Below, in pieces: positions 34,646 through 43,009 of a stretch of 64,000 nt of DNA. Source of the DNA: Colwellia piezophila ATCC BAA-637 (lineage in GTDB: Bacteria; Pseudomonadota; Gammaproteobacteria; Enterobacterales; Alteromonadaceae); NCBI RefSeq assembly GCF_000378625.1, contig NZ_KB905160.1, positions 724,952 through 788,951 on the forward strand, written 5' to 3'. The translations under genes were made by a program, and so were the position numbers. The notes below the pieces were generated by a model. That model had not been told where the DNA came from. It did no database searches and was given only the letters and a program-made list of their open reading frames with translations. How positions within the stretch are numbered: the stretch's first letter is position 1; every line of letters starts with the position of its first letter.

Positions 34646-35272
34646 TTACTGTCCTCGTCCTAACACCATAATAACTATGGTTTTAAAAATTATTTGTAGA
34701 TCCATTAACAACCACCTATGTAGTTTAGTAAGCGATAGTGAGTAGGCAAAGTCATAAGCTATTTTACTCCTAACATCATCAATACAAGTATCATAGCCTT
34801 GGTTTACTTGTGCTAAGCCTGTTATACCAGGCGTCATTTCAAAAGTGCGCTCAGAATAAAAGGGGATATATTTTTCTAGGTTTATTACTATTTCGGGCCT
34901 TTCGGGGCGAGGCCCGATAAGTGACATTTCACCTTTGATCACATTGATAAATTGAGGCAATTCATCCAGTCGGGTTTTTCTAAGCAATCGACCGACACAG
35001 GTAAGTCTACTATCATTACTGCTCGCCCACACCGCTCCAGAACTCGCTTCGGCGTCATTAACCATAGTGCGAAATTTGATCATGTTGAAATTTTTAACTT
35101 TCCCTACTCTTATCTGACAATACAATATATCGCCAGATGATGAGAGCTTGATAGCCAGGGCTATTATCACTAATAAAGGTAATGTTAATAACAAGCAGAA
35201 TATAGAAAAAGTTAAATCAATGGCTCTTTTGAGCAGCGTAATACTTGGGTGAACAAAGCTATGGTGTTTCAT
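34646..35272 (-). CDS. Undecaprenyl-phosphate phosphosugar transferase (SypR-like)
   Basis: A 208-residue bacterial sugar transferase (PF02397, PglC/WecP-size small form). There is one N-terminal membrane helix (LTFSIFCLLLTLPLLVIIAL) followed by the signature blocks VGKVKNFNMIKFRTMVNDAE, LLRKTRLDELPQFINVIKGE and MSLIGPRPERPE. It would attach the first sugar phosphate to undecaprenyl phosphate and so start the repeat unit. GGAG lies 6 nt before the ATG. The position after the GT2 and chain-length genes is that of sypR. Confidence 0.92.
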   Translation of the reverse strand: MKHHSFVHPSITLLKRAIDLTFSIFCLLLTLPLLVIIALAIKLSSSGDILYCQIRVGKVKNFNMIKFRTMVNDAEASSGAVWASSNDSRLTCVGRLLRKTRLDELPQFINVIKGEMSLIGPRPERPEIVINLEKYIPFYSERTFEMTPGITGLAQVNQGYDTCIDDVRSKIAYDFAYSLSLTKLHRWLLMDLQIIFKTIVIMVLGRGQ

Positions 35273-35456
35273 AATATCTCCAAGGTACTATTGAGCGTGT
35301 ACGGTTAAATATCGTTCGGGTTAAACATTTTTTAATCGCGCGAGTGGTGTGTAGCCTAGTCATTCGAAGAAAATACTGCTCAACAAAGAGTAAAGCGCTT
35401 TTAACTGGAGCCTTTGAGCCGCATTTATCGAGCAGTTTTAACTGCGTTATCGCCAC
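35259..35456 (-). CDS. Possible small basic protein in the polysaccharide operon
   Basis: A 65-codon frame exactly fills the gap between the GT2 gene and the sugar transferase. Its GTG start shares one base with the GT2 stop (TAGTG) and its end overlaps the sugar transferase start by 14 nt. The product would be basic, with Arg/Lys/Thr-rich stretches (RLHTTRAIKKCLTRTIFNRT). No family was recognised and the ribosome-binding site is weak (AAGAAAAA further upstream). The packing suggests a gene, but chance remains possible. Confidence 0.35.
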   Translation of the reverse strand: MAITQLKLLDKCGSKAPVKSALLFVEQYFLRMTRLHTTRAIKKCLTRTIFNRTRSIVPWRYYETP

Positions 35457-36649
35457 TATATTTTAGTCCAAATTTTTTCTTGTAAGCCCAATATATACTT
35501 CAAAGATCCTTGTAAGGCGACCCAGTAACCGTTGACTAAATAACAGATTAGCTTTAGTGCGGTTAACTTAGGTGAGATATGGAATAAATTAATCAGCATA
35601 ACAAAGCTATATAAACAAACTTGGCAAGCAAATAGTGCTAAGAAAAAAGAGTGAATGGGCACCAGATAAACATTACTGATAAATATAAACACTAAAATAA
35701 AAGGCGTGATTGCTCTTAACGCTTTACCTGAAGCGAAATTTATCGCATTCCAGCCATACTTAGGTGATAACAAGGGTAACAAATAGACCAGTTGCTGAAA
35801 ATTACCTGCTGCTATCCTTAAACGCCTGCTCATATCTTGTTCTAAATTGACTTGTTCAAGCTCTATGGCAACAACCCTAGGCTCATATATCACGCGATAA
35901 CCTAGTTTAATGACATTCATTGGGATCAAAAAATCGTCATTAATGGTATCGGCAGGAACCTCTTGGTAACAAGACTTCCTCAGCGCATAAAAAGCACCGT
36001 GAGCGCCAAGTACACTGGCAATAGAACTCTCTCTTGATTTAATCATGGATTGATATCGCCAGTAAGATTGTTCACCTGCGCTACCTTTTTTAACAAATTG
36101 ATAGCCAGCTGAAACAGCACCAACAGCAGGGTTCTTAAAATGGCTATCTAACATCAGTAAGCTGTTTACCGGTAAAAGTGCCGAAACATCACTAAAAACA
36201 ATATTGTCAAATTTTGCTCTGGCAACACCTTCTTTGAGTACGGCAACTTTGCCTCTATTGTCCCGAAAATTTACCAATTGGACTTTTAAATCATGGCAAG
36301 AAAGTTCGCTCAAAGTTTTTAAGGCAATTTCATGGGTATCATCGTGACAACCATCGCAGAGCAATATTAATTCATATCGGTCACTTGGGTAGTCAATAAA
36401 ACTTAAATTCCTGATCTTCTCTGCAATAAATTTAGCTTCATTAAAGGCCGGAATTATAATAGAAAATCGACTAAGTTTTTTGTCTTCGGCGCTAAAAACA
36501 TAACAACGTTTGGCAATTTCAGGGTTATATTCTTGTTTGTTTTTAGTCGCTATTTTGAGCATCAGTGGATAAATAGCATGATGGTATATCACTAAAAATA
36601 TTGCTATCGCGAATATAGTTATCATCATTAGGTCTAGCATAACTTCCAC
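35456..36649 (-). CDS. Membrane glycosyltransferase family 2 (SypQ-like)
   Basis: A 397-residue processive-type GT2. There is an N-terminal helix, then the GT-A domain with FSIIIPAFNEAKFIAEKIRN, ELILLCDGCHDDT, and VFSDVSALLPVNSL. Further on are NDDFLIPMNV (the acceptor-base region) and RRLRIAAGNFQQL, a Q/RxxRW-like position in degenerate form. At least two C-terminal membrane helices follow (ITPFILVFIFISNVYLVP, FFLALFACQVCLYSFVMLI). Its start overlaps the preceding GT4 gene by 16 nt. Confidence 0.85.
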   Translation of the reverse strand: MEVMLDLMMITIFAIAIFLVIYHHAIYPLMLKIATKNKQEYNPEIAKRCYVFSAEDKKLSRFSIIIPAFNEAKFIAEKIRNLSFIDYPSDRYELILLCDGCHDDTHEIALKTLSELSCHDLKVQLVNFRDNRGKVAVLKEGVARAKFDNIVFSDVSALLPVNSLLMLDSHFKNPAVGAVSAGYQFVKKGSAGEQSYWRYQSMIKSRESSIASVLGAHGAFYALRKSCYQEVPADTINDDFLIPMNVIKLGYRVIYEPRVVAIELEQVNLEQDMSRRLRIAAGNFQQLVYLLPLLSPKYGWNAINFASGKALRAITPFILVFIFISNVYLVPIHSFFLALFACQVCLYSFVMLINLFHISPKLTALKLICYLVNGYWVALQGSLKYILGLQEKIWTKI

Positions 36650-37728
36650 CTTAGTTCTGATTGAGTTAATGAGATATATTGTTTAATCATCTTGTCGATA
36701 CAACGTTTATTTTGGATAAATTCTCTGGGCGAATGATGACTCTTTTGATTTAGGGAACTGAGTAAGGCTTGTGAGAGCAACGTCGGATTATTAGGTTGCA
36801 CCACCTTACCCGTTTCACTACAAACAGCTTCTTTACAGCCACCAACGTCGGTTAATACGGCAGGTATGCCACAGGACTGGGCTTCCATAGGTGATAAGGG
36901 CAGCCCTTCGTTATTTGATGAAAGACAAAACACATCAATTAAAGGGTAAAATGTGGTCATATCATTAACGTGACCTAAAAAGAACACTCTTTTTTCTAAA
37001 TTTAAATGAATGACCAATTGCTTTAATTGTGCTTCTAAACTGCCGGTTCCAGCGAGTAATAAACCAATGTTTTTAGGTAGTTTAGACAATGCTTTGATTA
37101 ATACATCATGGGCTTTTACTGATTCTAACCTAGCGGCACAACCAATAAACTTTAGCTCGGTAGGTAGGCCTGCTTCTTTGAGTAGCTGCTGCTTATTAAC
37201 GGTTGAGGGTTTAAATTTATTCGTATCGATACCATTAGGTATGACCACTGGATTTAATGATGGCATTAAGCGGTTAACTTGCTCGGCAACAAAATTAGCG
37301 TCGGCGACATAGATAGGGCGAACCAAGGTCACAATGATTTTTTGTAATAATCTCGACTTGAAATTAGCCAAATGCCAAGCATCATGCTCGGTATGGATAA
37401 TATTATTAACCATGGCCAATCTTGCGGCTATACCACCATAAATTAATGGACCTATATGGTGGGTATGTACATACATAGGTTTAACTTTTTCGAAGAACAG
37501 TTTTAATTGAGTAAATATGTTTGTTTGCCAACCAGGCTTTTTATCTAACATATGGATAAACGCTTTAAAACCATCAATATTATTCCAATAACATTTAACG
37601 TTTTGTTTTTCTAAAGAAATAATGTGAACATCAAAAAATGGCTGTGCGGCTCGTTGAAACTCTAAGGCAAAACTTTCTATACCACCAGGCTTTAAGTGTT
37701 GTACAACATGAACAATGACTGGTTTCAT
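36634..37728 (-). CDS. Glycosyltransferase family 4 (SypP-like)
   Basis: A 364-residue GT-B enzyme opening VIVHVVQHLKPGGIESFALE; the middle has VVIPNGIDTNKFKPS, FIGCAARLESVKAHDVLIKA, and the donor motif SNNEGLPLSPMEAQSCGIPA. Start shares one base with the stop of the chain-length gene (TAATG). It is predicted to add a sugar to the lipid-linked repeat unit. Order chain-length protein, GT4, GT2, sugar transferase equals sypO-sypP-sypQ-sypR. Confidence 0.87.
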   Translation of the reverse strand: MKPVIVHVVQHLKPGGIESFALEFQRAAQPFFDVHIISLEKQNVKCYWNNIDGFKAFIHMLDKKPGWQTNIFTQLKLFFEKVKPMYVHTHHIGPLIYGGIAARLAMVNNIIHTEHDAWHLANFKSRLLQKIIVTLVRPIYVADANFVAEQVNRLMPSLNPVVIPNGIDTNKFKPSTVNKQQLLKEAGLPTELKFIGCAARLESVKAHDVLIKALSKLPKNIGLLLAGTGSLEAQLKQLVIHLNLEKRVFFLGHVNDMTTFYPLIDVFCLSSNNEGLPLSPMEAQSCGIPAVLTDVGGCKEAVCSETGKVVQPNNPTLLSQALLSSLNQKSHHSPREFIQNKRCIDKMIKQYISLTQSELRWKLC

Positions 37729-39203
37729 TAGTGCTCTCCTAAGTGTGCTTTACTTTCAAAAGAATTTACTCCAATGCGCGGTAGTCGTGTTATTACTGGC
37801 ACTGAGGTGATTAATTCGAGTTGATATTTTGCGCGGATCGAGGTGTCAGCTAACTCAGCGAATAGCGCCAAACCGCCGCCTAAACATATGCCGCCAATAA
37901 TTCCGGCCAATAGGAATATAGAAAGTGGGAAGTTAGTTGGCGCACTAGGTTGGTAGGGTTCGTCGATTATTTTGATTCTTTCGGGTTGTTCAAACTTGCC
38001 AAGAGCGCCGGTTATTTTTGCCTTTTCATAGCGATAAAGTAAATCACTATATAAATCTCGTTTAACCTTAAGATCTCTTTCAAGCGCTAACAGTTGCCTT
38101 TCCATTTCACCGGTGCCGGCCAGAGAGGCTTTTAGAGTTTTTGTCTGTCTTTGTATGGAGTTAATCTCTTCCTTGATTTTTTCTACCTGACTGTCGGCGA
38201 ATTGTAATTCTTGCAATTGTGATACTAATAATAAATTTTGACTGGTATCAACTTCACCATTTCGCATGCTACTGGCAATTTCCCATAAACGATTTAAGTC
38301 AACTTCGGTTATCTGGTAGGATGCTTTACTTTGTATCACTCGTTCATCTTCAAGTTGTGATAATTTTCTAAGAGATATTTGAACTTTGCTATGCTGGTCT
38401 GTGTAGCGCGAGCGCAAAATAGCTAGCTCGCTTTTTGTTGTTACTATGGTTTTTTCAATTTCACTCATCACCGGGTCAACTTGAGCAAGCCGAGTTCGAA
38501 TGGTTCTTTTAGCGGCAATAGCACCTGACAATTCAATTTTTTTCTGTTCGAGCAACATACTTAATTGACTGAAACGGCTGCTATTTGCACTATATAGCCT
38601 TGGTAAGTGCTCAGCATTGTATTGTTTGAAATTAGCTAACCTAAGCTCCGATTCTTGTAAATCGGCAGTTTTCAAGGTTAATTGACTGGTTAGAAATGTT
38701 TCCGAAGCATCTATTGCCGATAACTCTGGCGCTAATAGTTTTTCTAAAAACCTTGCTCTAACCACCAATAACACATCAACGATATTTTCGGGCGAGTCAG
38801 TTTGGTAGACAAGCTTTACCAGATCTTTCCCTATTAATTTAACTTTAAGTGCAGCGGATAACTCTTTAACTAACAGTTCCTTTTGCAAGTCTGTTGAGAG
38901 CTCATTTATAAGCGCTAAATCTTTTGCGACATTAATCAACATATGTCGACTATGTAGTAAGGTATCTAACGTGGTCATTCTATTTTCTAAATCGGTAGAT
39001 ATTGATAAGTCTTCAAGAAAAGGATTCATTTTGGCGCTTTCTTGTACCAATATTGTCGTGTGTGCTTGCCAAGTTCTCGGCGCAATAAAACAAATAATCA
39101 CCGCGATACAAGGAAGGGTTATCGCTGGAAATACAATTAAATAACGATGACGCCACATCGCAGATAATATCAGATGAATATTTATAATGACGGATGTCGA
39201 CAT
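37728..39203 (-). CDS. Polysaccharide chain-length determinant, Wzz/GumC family (SypO-like)
   Basis: A 491-residue polysaccharide co-polymerase. N-terminal Wzz helix (YLIVFPAITLPCIAVIICFI), a long periplasmic alpha-helical, coiled-coil region (about residues 150-400), and a C-terminal helix after the Pro-rich motif YQPSAPTNFPLSIFLLAGII. It has no fused kinase domain; the separate CpsD-like ATPase at 29.2 kb would be its partner. It sits 1 nt after the small lipoprotein gene. Confidence 0.88.
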   Translation of the reverse strand: MSTSVIINIHLILSAMWRHRYLIVFPAITLPCIAVIICFIAPRTWQAHTTILVQESAKMNPFLEDLSISTDLENRMTTLDTLLHSRHMLINVAKDLALINELSTDLQKELLVKELSAALKVKLIGKDLVKLVYQTDSPENIVDVLLVVRARFLEKLLAPELSAIDASETFLTSQLTLKTADLQESELRLANFKQYNAEHLPRLYSANSSRFSQLSMLLEQKKIELSGAIAAKRTIRTRLAQVDPVMSEIEKTIVTTKSELAILRSRYTDQHSKVQISLRKLSQLEDERVIQSKASYQITEVDLNRLWEIASSMRNGEVDTSQNLLLVSQLQELQFADSQVEKIKEEINSIQRQTKTLKASLAGTGEMERQLLALERDLKVKRDLYSDLLYRYEKAKITGALGKFEQPERIKIIDEPYQPSAPTNFPLSIFLLAGIIGGICLGGGLALFAELADTSIRAKYQLELITSVPVITRLPRIGVNSFESKAHLGEH

Positions 39204-39204
39204 A

Positions 39205-39663
39205 TTAGGCCCCAGTCACTAGGTTAAGAGTGTCTGTTGTCAACGTAGGGGAAAATTTAATGGTCACCCTATTATTGAAGTGATTAATATACTGGCGCAG
39301 TACTTCGGCGCGCGCCATTGAGAGTGCTAATTGAGCAAGTATATTTGTGCCCTTAGCAGGGGCAATGTTAATGGTAACGTTCTGATGGTTTGTTGCGATC
39401 AGACGAGTGATTTTTATTTTATCTTGGTAATTTAATTCTTTATTATGCAAAGTGTAGGTAAAGGTATGACGCTGTTTGGCTGGCTTTTGTGAACTACGTA
39501 ACGCTTGGATACTGGTCAAAACTTCTTTATTAACGGCTTTATTACTGGCGTGGTTATTTTCTCGTTCAATTAATGCGATTGAGTCACTTATCGATGTTGA
39601 AACACAGCCAGTACAGCCAAGCAGGCAGATAATAAAAAGGCAGTTTACTGTAGCTTGTTTCAT
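39205..39663 (-). CDS. Small lipoprotein with OmpA-like tail
   Basis: A 152-residue lipoprotein: MKQATVNCLFIICLLGCTGC includes a lipobox near LGCTGC. The C-terminal part (ITRLIATNHQNVTINIAPAK...SMARAEVLRQYINHF) resembles a shortened OmpA/MotB domain, with RAEVLRQYI at the place of the usual RAxxVxxYL. It is the first gene of the unit that continues with the chain-length protein, and a sigma-54-type promoter lies 51 nt upstream. Function in anchoring the export complex is inferred. Confidence 0.7.
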   Translation of the reverse strand: MKQATVNCLFIICLLGCTGCVSTSISDSIALIERENNHASNKAVNKEVLTSIQALRSSQKPAKQRHTFTYTLHNKELNYQDKIKITRLIATNHQNVTINIAPAKGTNILAQLALSMARAEVLRQYINHFNNRVTIKFSPTLTTDTLNLVTGA

Positions 39664-39711
39664 CCGGCATCACCTTATTTAAAGATACTTACATCACTTA
39701 TTATTAGTAAC

Positions 39712-39728
39712 TTCAATTTACATGCCAA
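39712..39728 (-). promoter_or_regulatory. Sigma-54-type promoter before the lipoprotein-SypO unit
   Basis: The minus strand reads TTGGCATGTAAATTGAA. The -24 box is nearly perfect (TTGGCA-G); the -12 box has GA instead of GC at the right spacing. It lies 51 nt before the ATG at 39663. The rest of 39664-40012 holds no gene, only GAGACAA short repeats near 39908. Confidence 0.5.
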
Positions 39729-39797
39729 TTCTTTTGTTGTTGTTTTTTAAGGGGTTTTATTATTAAAACACTAACTTAACTGAGTTGTATCGTACTT

Positions 39798-39821
39798 TTC
39801 TCATTATGCATTTCAAAATGC
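39798..39821. promoter_or_regulatory. Candidate enhancer: TTCTCATTATGCAT and an overlapping dyad
   Basis: On the plus strand TTCTCATTATGCAT (39798-39811) fits the syp enhancer pattern as I recall it, TTCTCANNNTGC. It overlaps the dyad GCATTTCAAAATGC (39808-39821). The dyad is centred about 101 bp upstream of the -12 element of the promoter at 39712. Its orientation is opposite to transcription, which weakens the match. Confidence 0.35.
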
Positions 39822-40012
39822 GATTTATGCCAAGGTTAACTAAGCGCGTATTTTAAAAGTGCTTAAGTTATGGGCTTGAACGTTAGCTTAAGCTTGGTTA
39901 TAGAATTAGAGACAAGAGACAAGAGACTAGTGAAGGTATCATTTACCGATTAAGACCAGCCAAGTGCTTAGTTTGGACATTTTCATCAGGCAGCAGGGCA
40001 GTTAATTGCTGT

Positions 40013-40492
40013 TTAAAGGGCTATTTTCCAGTTATTGCCAGATTCGGCTATATTCCAGTAACGTGTTATCGGTCTCGCACCGGCTTCTATCGGCCAAATT
40101 TGAGCAACTACCATTGATTCAGCTGTACTTAAAGATAAAGAGAATGCCTGCTCTTTTGTGTTGAGCATGGTTCTTAGTTTACAGCTGCCATAGTTAATAT
40201 CAACGGAACTGTTTTCAAAACTACTGGTTCCCACGGTAAAGTCGGTGCAGATATTAATAAAGTAGTTTACTGAGCCCGATGGTGAAGTGGGTAAGGTAAC
40301 CTCTAAATCCGTACTTGATATCAAGTCAAAGTCAGGTTTACTTACTAAGTCACTGGTGGAAATTGTCACGGGCGTTGGTGGCGTTTCTATCACAGGTGTT
40401 GATGAACTTTCCTCGTCTCCACCACCACAGCTAGCTATAGTAATAACTATGATTATGTTTAGCATAATATTTTTTATCAAATTAATATTCAT
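40013..40492 (-). CDS. Small lipoprotein paired with the LruC-domain protein
   Basis: A 159-residue lipoprotein with a clear lipobox (IASCGGGDEESSS) and an acidic Ser/Pro/Thr linker, then a compact domain with Cys residues (NICTDFTVG, NYGSCKLR). I do not recognise the domain. It follows the LruC gene by 45 bp in the same direction and is probably co-transcribed from the sigma-54-type promoter at 42.68 kb. It may be a surface partner of that secreted protein. Confidence 0.7.
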   Translation of the reverse strand: MNINLIKNIMLNIIIVITIASCGGGDEESSSTPVIETPPTPVTISTSDLVSKPDFDLISSTDLEVTLPTSPSGSVNYFINICTDFTVGTSSFENSSVDINYGSCKLRTMLNTKEQAFSLSLSTAESMVVAQIWPIEAGARPITRYWNIAESGNNWKIAL

Positions 40493-40537
40493 TATCTCTA
40501 CTCCCTTTACAAGGTTTAGTCAGCTACTCATTAGCTG

Positions 40538-42640
40538 TTAATAAAGTTTAGAATTTATCGAGTTACTTTGGGAAAACCAAGTGGACTCACTGTTGCCATT
40601 ACTTTCGACGAATATTTGAAATTTAGGGTAGGCTTGTAATATGTCAACCCTTTCTAGTGGGTGTTTCCATACCTCGGTTGAACCAGGGTTGATAGCTAAT
40701 GCCCACGGTAAACCGTTATCATTTTGATAGGTCAGATTTTGAGAGGTATTATTTTCTGATATTTGGGTGTTATCTTCAGCCATACCGAAAATACTTTGGT
40801 CAGCTTTAGAGCTTGGTATTTTGTTTTTTAGATGAATTTCTAAACCTCTACCGGGATGATAAAATAGATCGCCATGATAGCTTGCTGTCCGAGCAAATAT
40901 AAAGGGGTTATAAGGGGCTTCAGGAAATTGATCTAAGGTGATAGGAGTGATAAATGGCACTGTTACACTAAAGGTCATCAGTGATGAGTTACTACAATTA
41001 CTCTCTGTTCGATAATATAAACAGTTTTGGCTTAATTGAATATGGCTACGTAAATCATCAGTTATTTTAAGGACTAAATATAGGGTATCTTCTTCAATAA
41101 CATTGGTTTCTTGTAAAACACCATTAATTTCGAAGCGCACTAAATCACTATCGACATTATCAGGTAAAATATTATCCAGTTGAATGGCAAAGCCATTACG
41201 ATAAGATGCACCGGATGCCTTTAACTCCCCTTGAAATTCAATTTGTTTTACTTCAAATGAACTGGTTAATAATAATGAAGAGTTTTGTAGTATAACGACA
41301 TCATTCATATCGTAATCGCCTTGTTCAGGCCAGCTATCTTCAAAGGCGATGTAATAAGGGGTATCCTGAATTTGGCTATTACCCGCATTGGTAACCAGTA
41401 CTCTATAATCTTCTACTTCACCGTCTGCGACACCACCGCTAGCGAGGATAGGCGCTAAAGACGTAAATCTTGCTCTAGTCCAAGTAAAACCATTTAAGGC
41501 GGTAATAGGGGTATTAACTAAAATAACGTCAGTAGTATTATCTAGATATTTGTCGGAAACTAACTTTTCTTCGGCGGTAAATTCACCATCACGATTCCAG
41601 TCACCCCAAATACTAAGGTAGCCAGCGCCTGTTACTTGCACTTGAATTAAGCTATCGCTACCAGCAAGTAACGGGGTAAGGAAAATGATGCCATCATCTT
41701 GATCTGTTTTCGGATAAACATTAGCATTATGTTCAGTCGTGATAGTGTTGCCTAAATAGATATTGCTTATACCGTGTCTGGCACCATTACTGAACAATGT
41801 AGTGCCATAACTATCAGGAGCATCACCATAATCCGTTGTTGCGGCGATTGATTCATCTACAATAGGAGCAATTGCACAACGGGCGCCATCATTTTGCGAA
41901 GCACTTGGACCATTAGCAAACAAGAGTGCCGTAGGGCTTGCATCATCTAGGTCAATAATAAAAACATAACCATCACTGTTTCGACTGATATATAAATTAC
42001 CGTCGACATCAAAATAAATAGCACCAAATGTACCTTGTTCACCAATATCACCAAGTGCAGTAGCGGCGCCGCTATCTGCATTTATTTGGTATAGTTGGCC
42101 ATTTTTATCAACGGTATATAGAAAATTATTGCTAGGGTGAAAAGCAAAATCGAAAATGGTTAATGACAATGATTGACCATCAACTACGTTGATCACTTGA
42201 AGGAAATTCTCTGATTCTTCGTCTAGTGAAACTTTGTATAAGCCGTAACTCGAACCTTTTTTATAAAAATAATAGCTGTTTTCATTGAGTGCAACATCAC
42301 CAACGAAAAAGTTAACTCCAGGGTTATCTGCTAAAGTAATTGATGTCGCTTGATAATCACTGCCAATGCGAACTAAAGTGCCCCATTCATAACCCCAACC
42401 ATAAATATAATTGTCATAAAAGTTGAAACCAATGGCGTTTATTTTGTCATCAGTCCCTAAATCCCCGGATAATAAGGAATAATCACCGGTAACTAGGTTT
42501 ACCCCATAAAGTTGTGCCACTGATTGTTGCATTAAAAATGCCTTTGACGGGCAGCTTTCAAAAGGAGTTGCATTTAATGCCCCCTGAAAAAGCATTAAAC
42601 AGGCTAAAAAACATCGGTGAAAATTTTTTGAATACAACAT
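40538..42640 (-). CDS. Secreted LruC/GEVED-domain protein, candidate matrix protein
   Basis: An exported protein of about 700 residues. Signal peptide (FLACLMLFQGALNA), an N-terminal beta-propeller-like part (about 30-260, LYGVNLVTGDYSLLSGDLGT), a GEVED domain (about 270-425: DYGDAPDSYGTT, SIWGDWNRDGEFT, ending DGEVEDYRVLV) and a C-terminal LruC domain with FEDSWPEQGDYDMNDVVI. The Asp-rich DYDMND and DWNRDGEFT loops look calcium-binding. ATG at 42640 has GGGAAG at good spacing and is preferred to an ATG six codons earlier. It lies between the polysaccharide operon and the sigma-54 activator and shares the locus's promoter type. Confidence 0.82.
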   Translation of the reverse strand: MLYSKNFHRCFLACLMLFQGALNATPFESCPSKAFLMQQSVAQLYGVNLVTGDYSLLSGDLGTDDKINAIGFNFYDNYIYGWGYEWGTLVRIGSDYQATSITLADNPGVNFFVGDVALNENSYYFYKKGSSYGLYKVSLDEESENFLQVINVVDGQSLSLTIFDFAFHPSNNFLYTVDKNGQLYQINADSGAATALGDIGEQGTFGAIYFDVDGNLYISRNSDGYVFIIDLDDASPTALLFANGPSASQNDGARCAIAPIVDESIAATTDYGDAPDSYGTTLFSNGARHGISNIYLGNTITTEHNANVYPKTDQDDGIIFLTPLLAGSDSLIQVQVTGAGYLSIWGDWNRDGEFTAEEKLVSDKYLDNTTDVILVNTPITALNGFTWTRARFTSLAPILASGGVADGEVEDYRVLVTNAGNSQIQDTPYYIAFEDSWPEQGDYDMNDVVILQNSSLLLTSSFEVKQIEFQGELKASGASYRNGFAIQLDNILPDNVDSDLVRFEINGVLQETNVIEEDTLYLVLKITDDLRSHIQLSQNCLYYRTESNCSNSSLMTFSVTVPFITPITLDQFPEAPYNPFIFARTASYHGDLFYHPGRGLEIHLKNKIPSSKADQSIFGMAEDNTQISENNTSQNLTYQNDNGLPWALAINPGSTEVWKHPLERVDILQAYPKFQIFVESNGNSESTWFSQSNSINSKLY

Positions 42641-42679
42641 AAAAGAACTTCCCGTCATCTTTACTAATTATTATTAACG

Positions 42680-42696
42680 TGCAAGGAGTGATCCAT
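42680..42696 (-). promoter_or_regulatory. Sigma-54-type promoter before the LruC gene
   Basis: The minus strand reads ATGGATCACTCCTTGCA: a full TTGCA -12 box and GG at -24 with 10 nt between GG and GC. The -12 GC is 42 nt before the ATG at 42640. Confidence 0.6.
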
Positions 42697-42746
42697 TTAT
42701 TTTCTGTTTATTTATCAGCGGGTTGTTGTAGGCTATTCAGAGGTTG

Positions 42747-42759
42747 TTGCAGAATGCAA
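42747..42759. promoter_or_regulatory. Dyad TTGCAGAATGCAA, candidate activator site
   Basis: TTGCA and TGCAA arms around GAA, centred about 72 bp upstream of the -12 element of the LruC promoter. It resembles the GCAAATTGC sites of the other units. Confidence 0.35.
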
Positions 42760-42790
42760 AGTTACAATCAGATTAGGAAGCGAATTAACT

Positions 42791-42957
42791 TATACCAACC
42801 TGACTATCACTCAGTGGAAAGAAACTTAATCAAAATGGTATTGATTTGGTAGGAAATAAAGAGGCGAGCAGCTTACCTTTTGCTGAAATACCCAAGCTAC
42901 TTGAAGCTGCGTTTTTAATTCCAGCTGAAACCTGCATCTTCATGTAGCTTGGTTATA
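42791..42957. repeat. Two short MITE-like elements, copy E
   Basis: At 42791-42843 a small element starts TATACCAACCTGA and ends TCAAAATGGTATT, with imperfect inverted ends. At 42888-42957 a 70-bp element has ends ATACCCAAGCTACTTGAAGC and an inverted CATGTAGCTTGGTTATAT. Ends and the inner AATTCCAGCTGAA match the repeat at 60.13-60.40 kb. The rest of 42641-43009 is the promoter region of the LruC gene. Confidence 0.65.
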
Positions 42958-43009
42958 TACCTCTTATAATCAAGGGTTTTAGTCATAAGTATCAGTTTAT
43001 TTTGATCAT

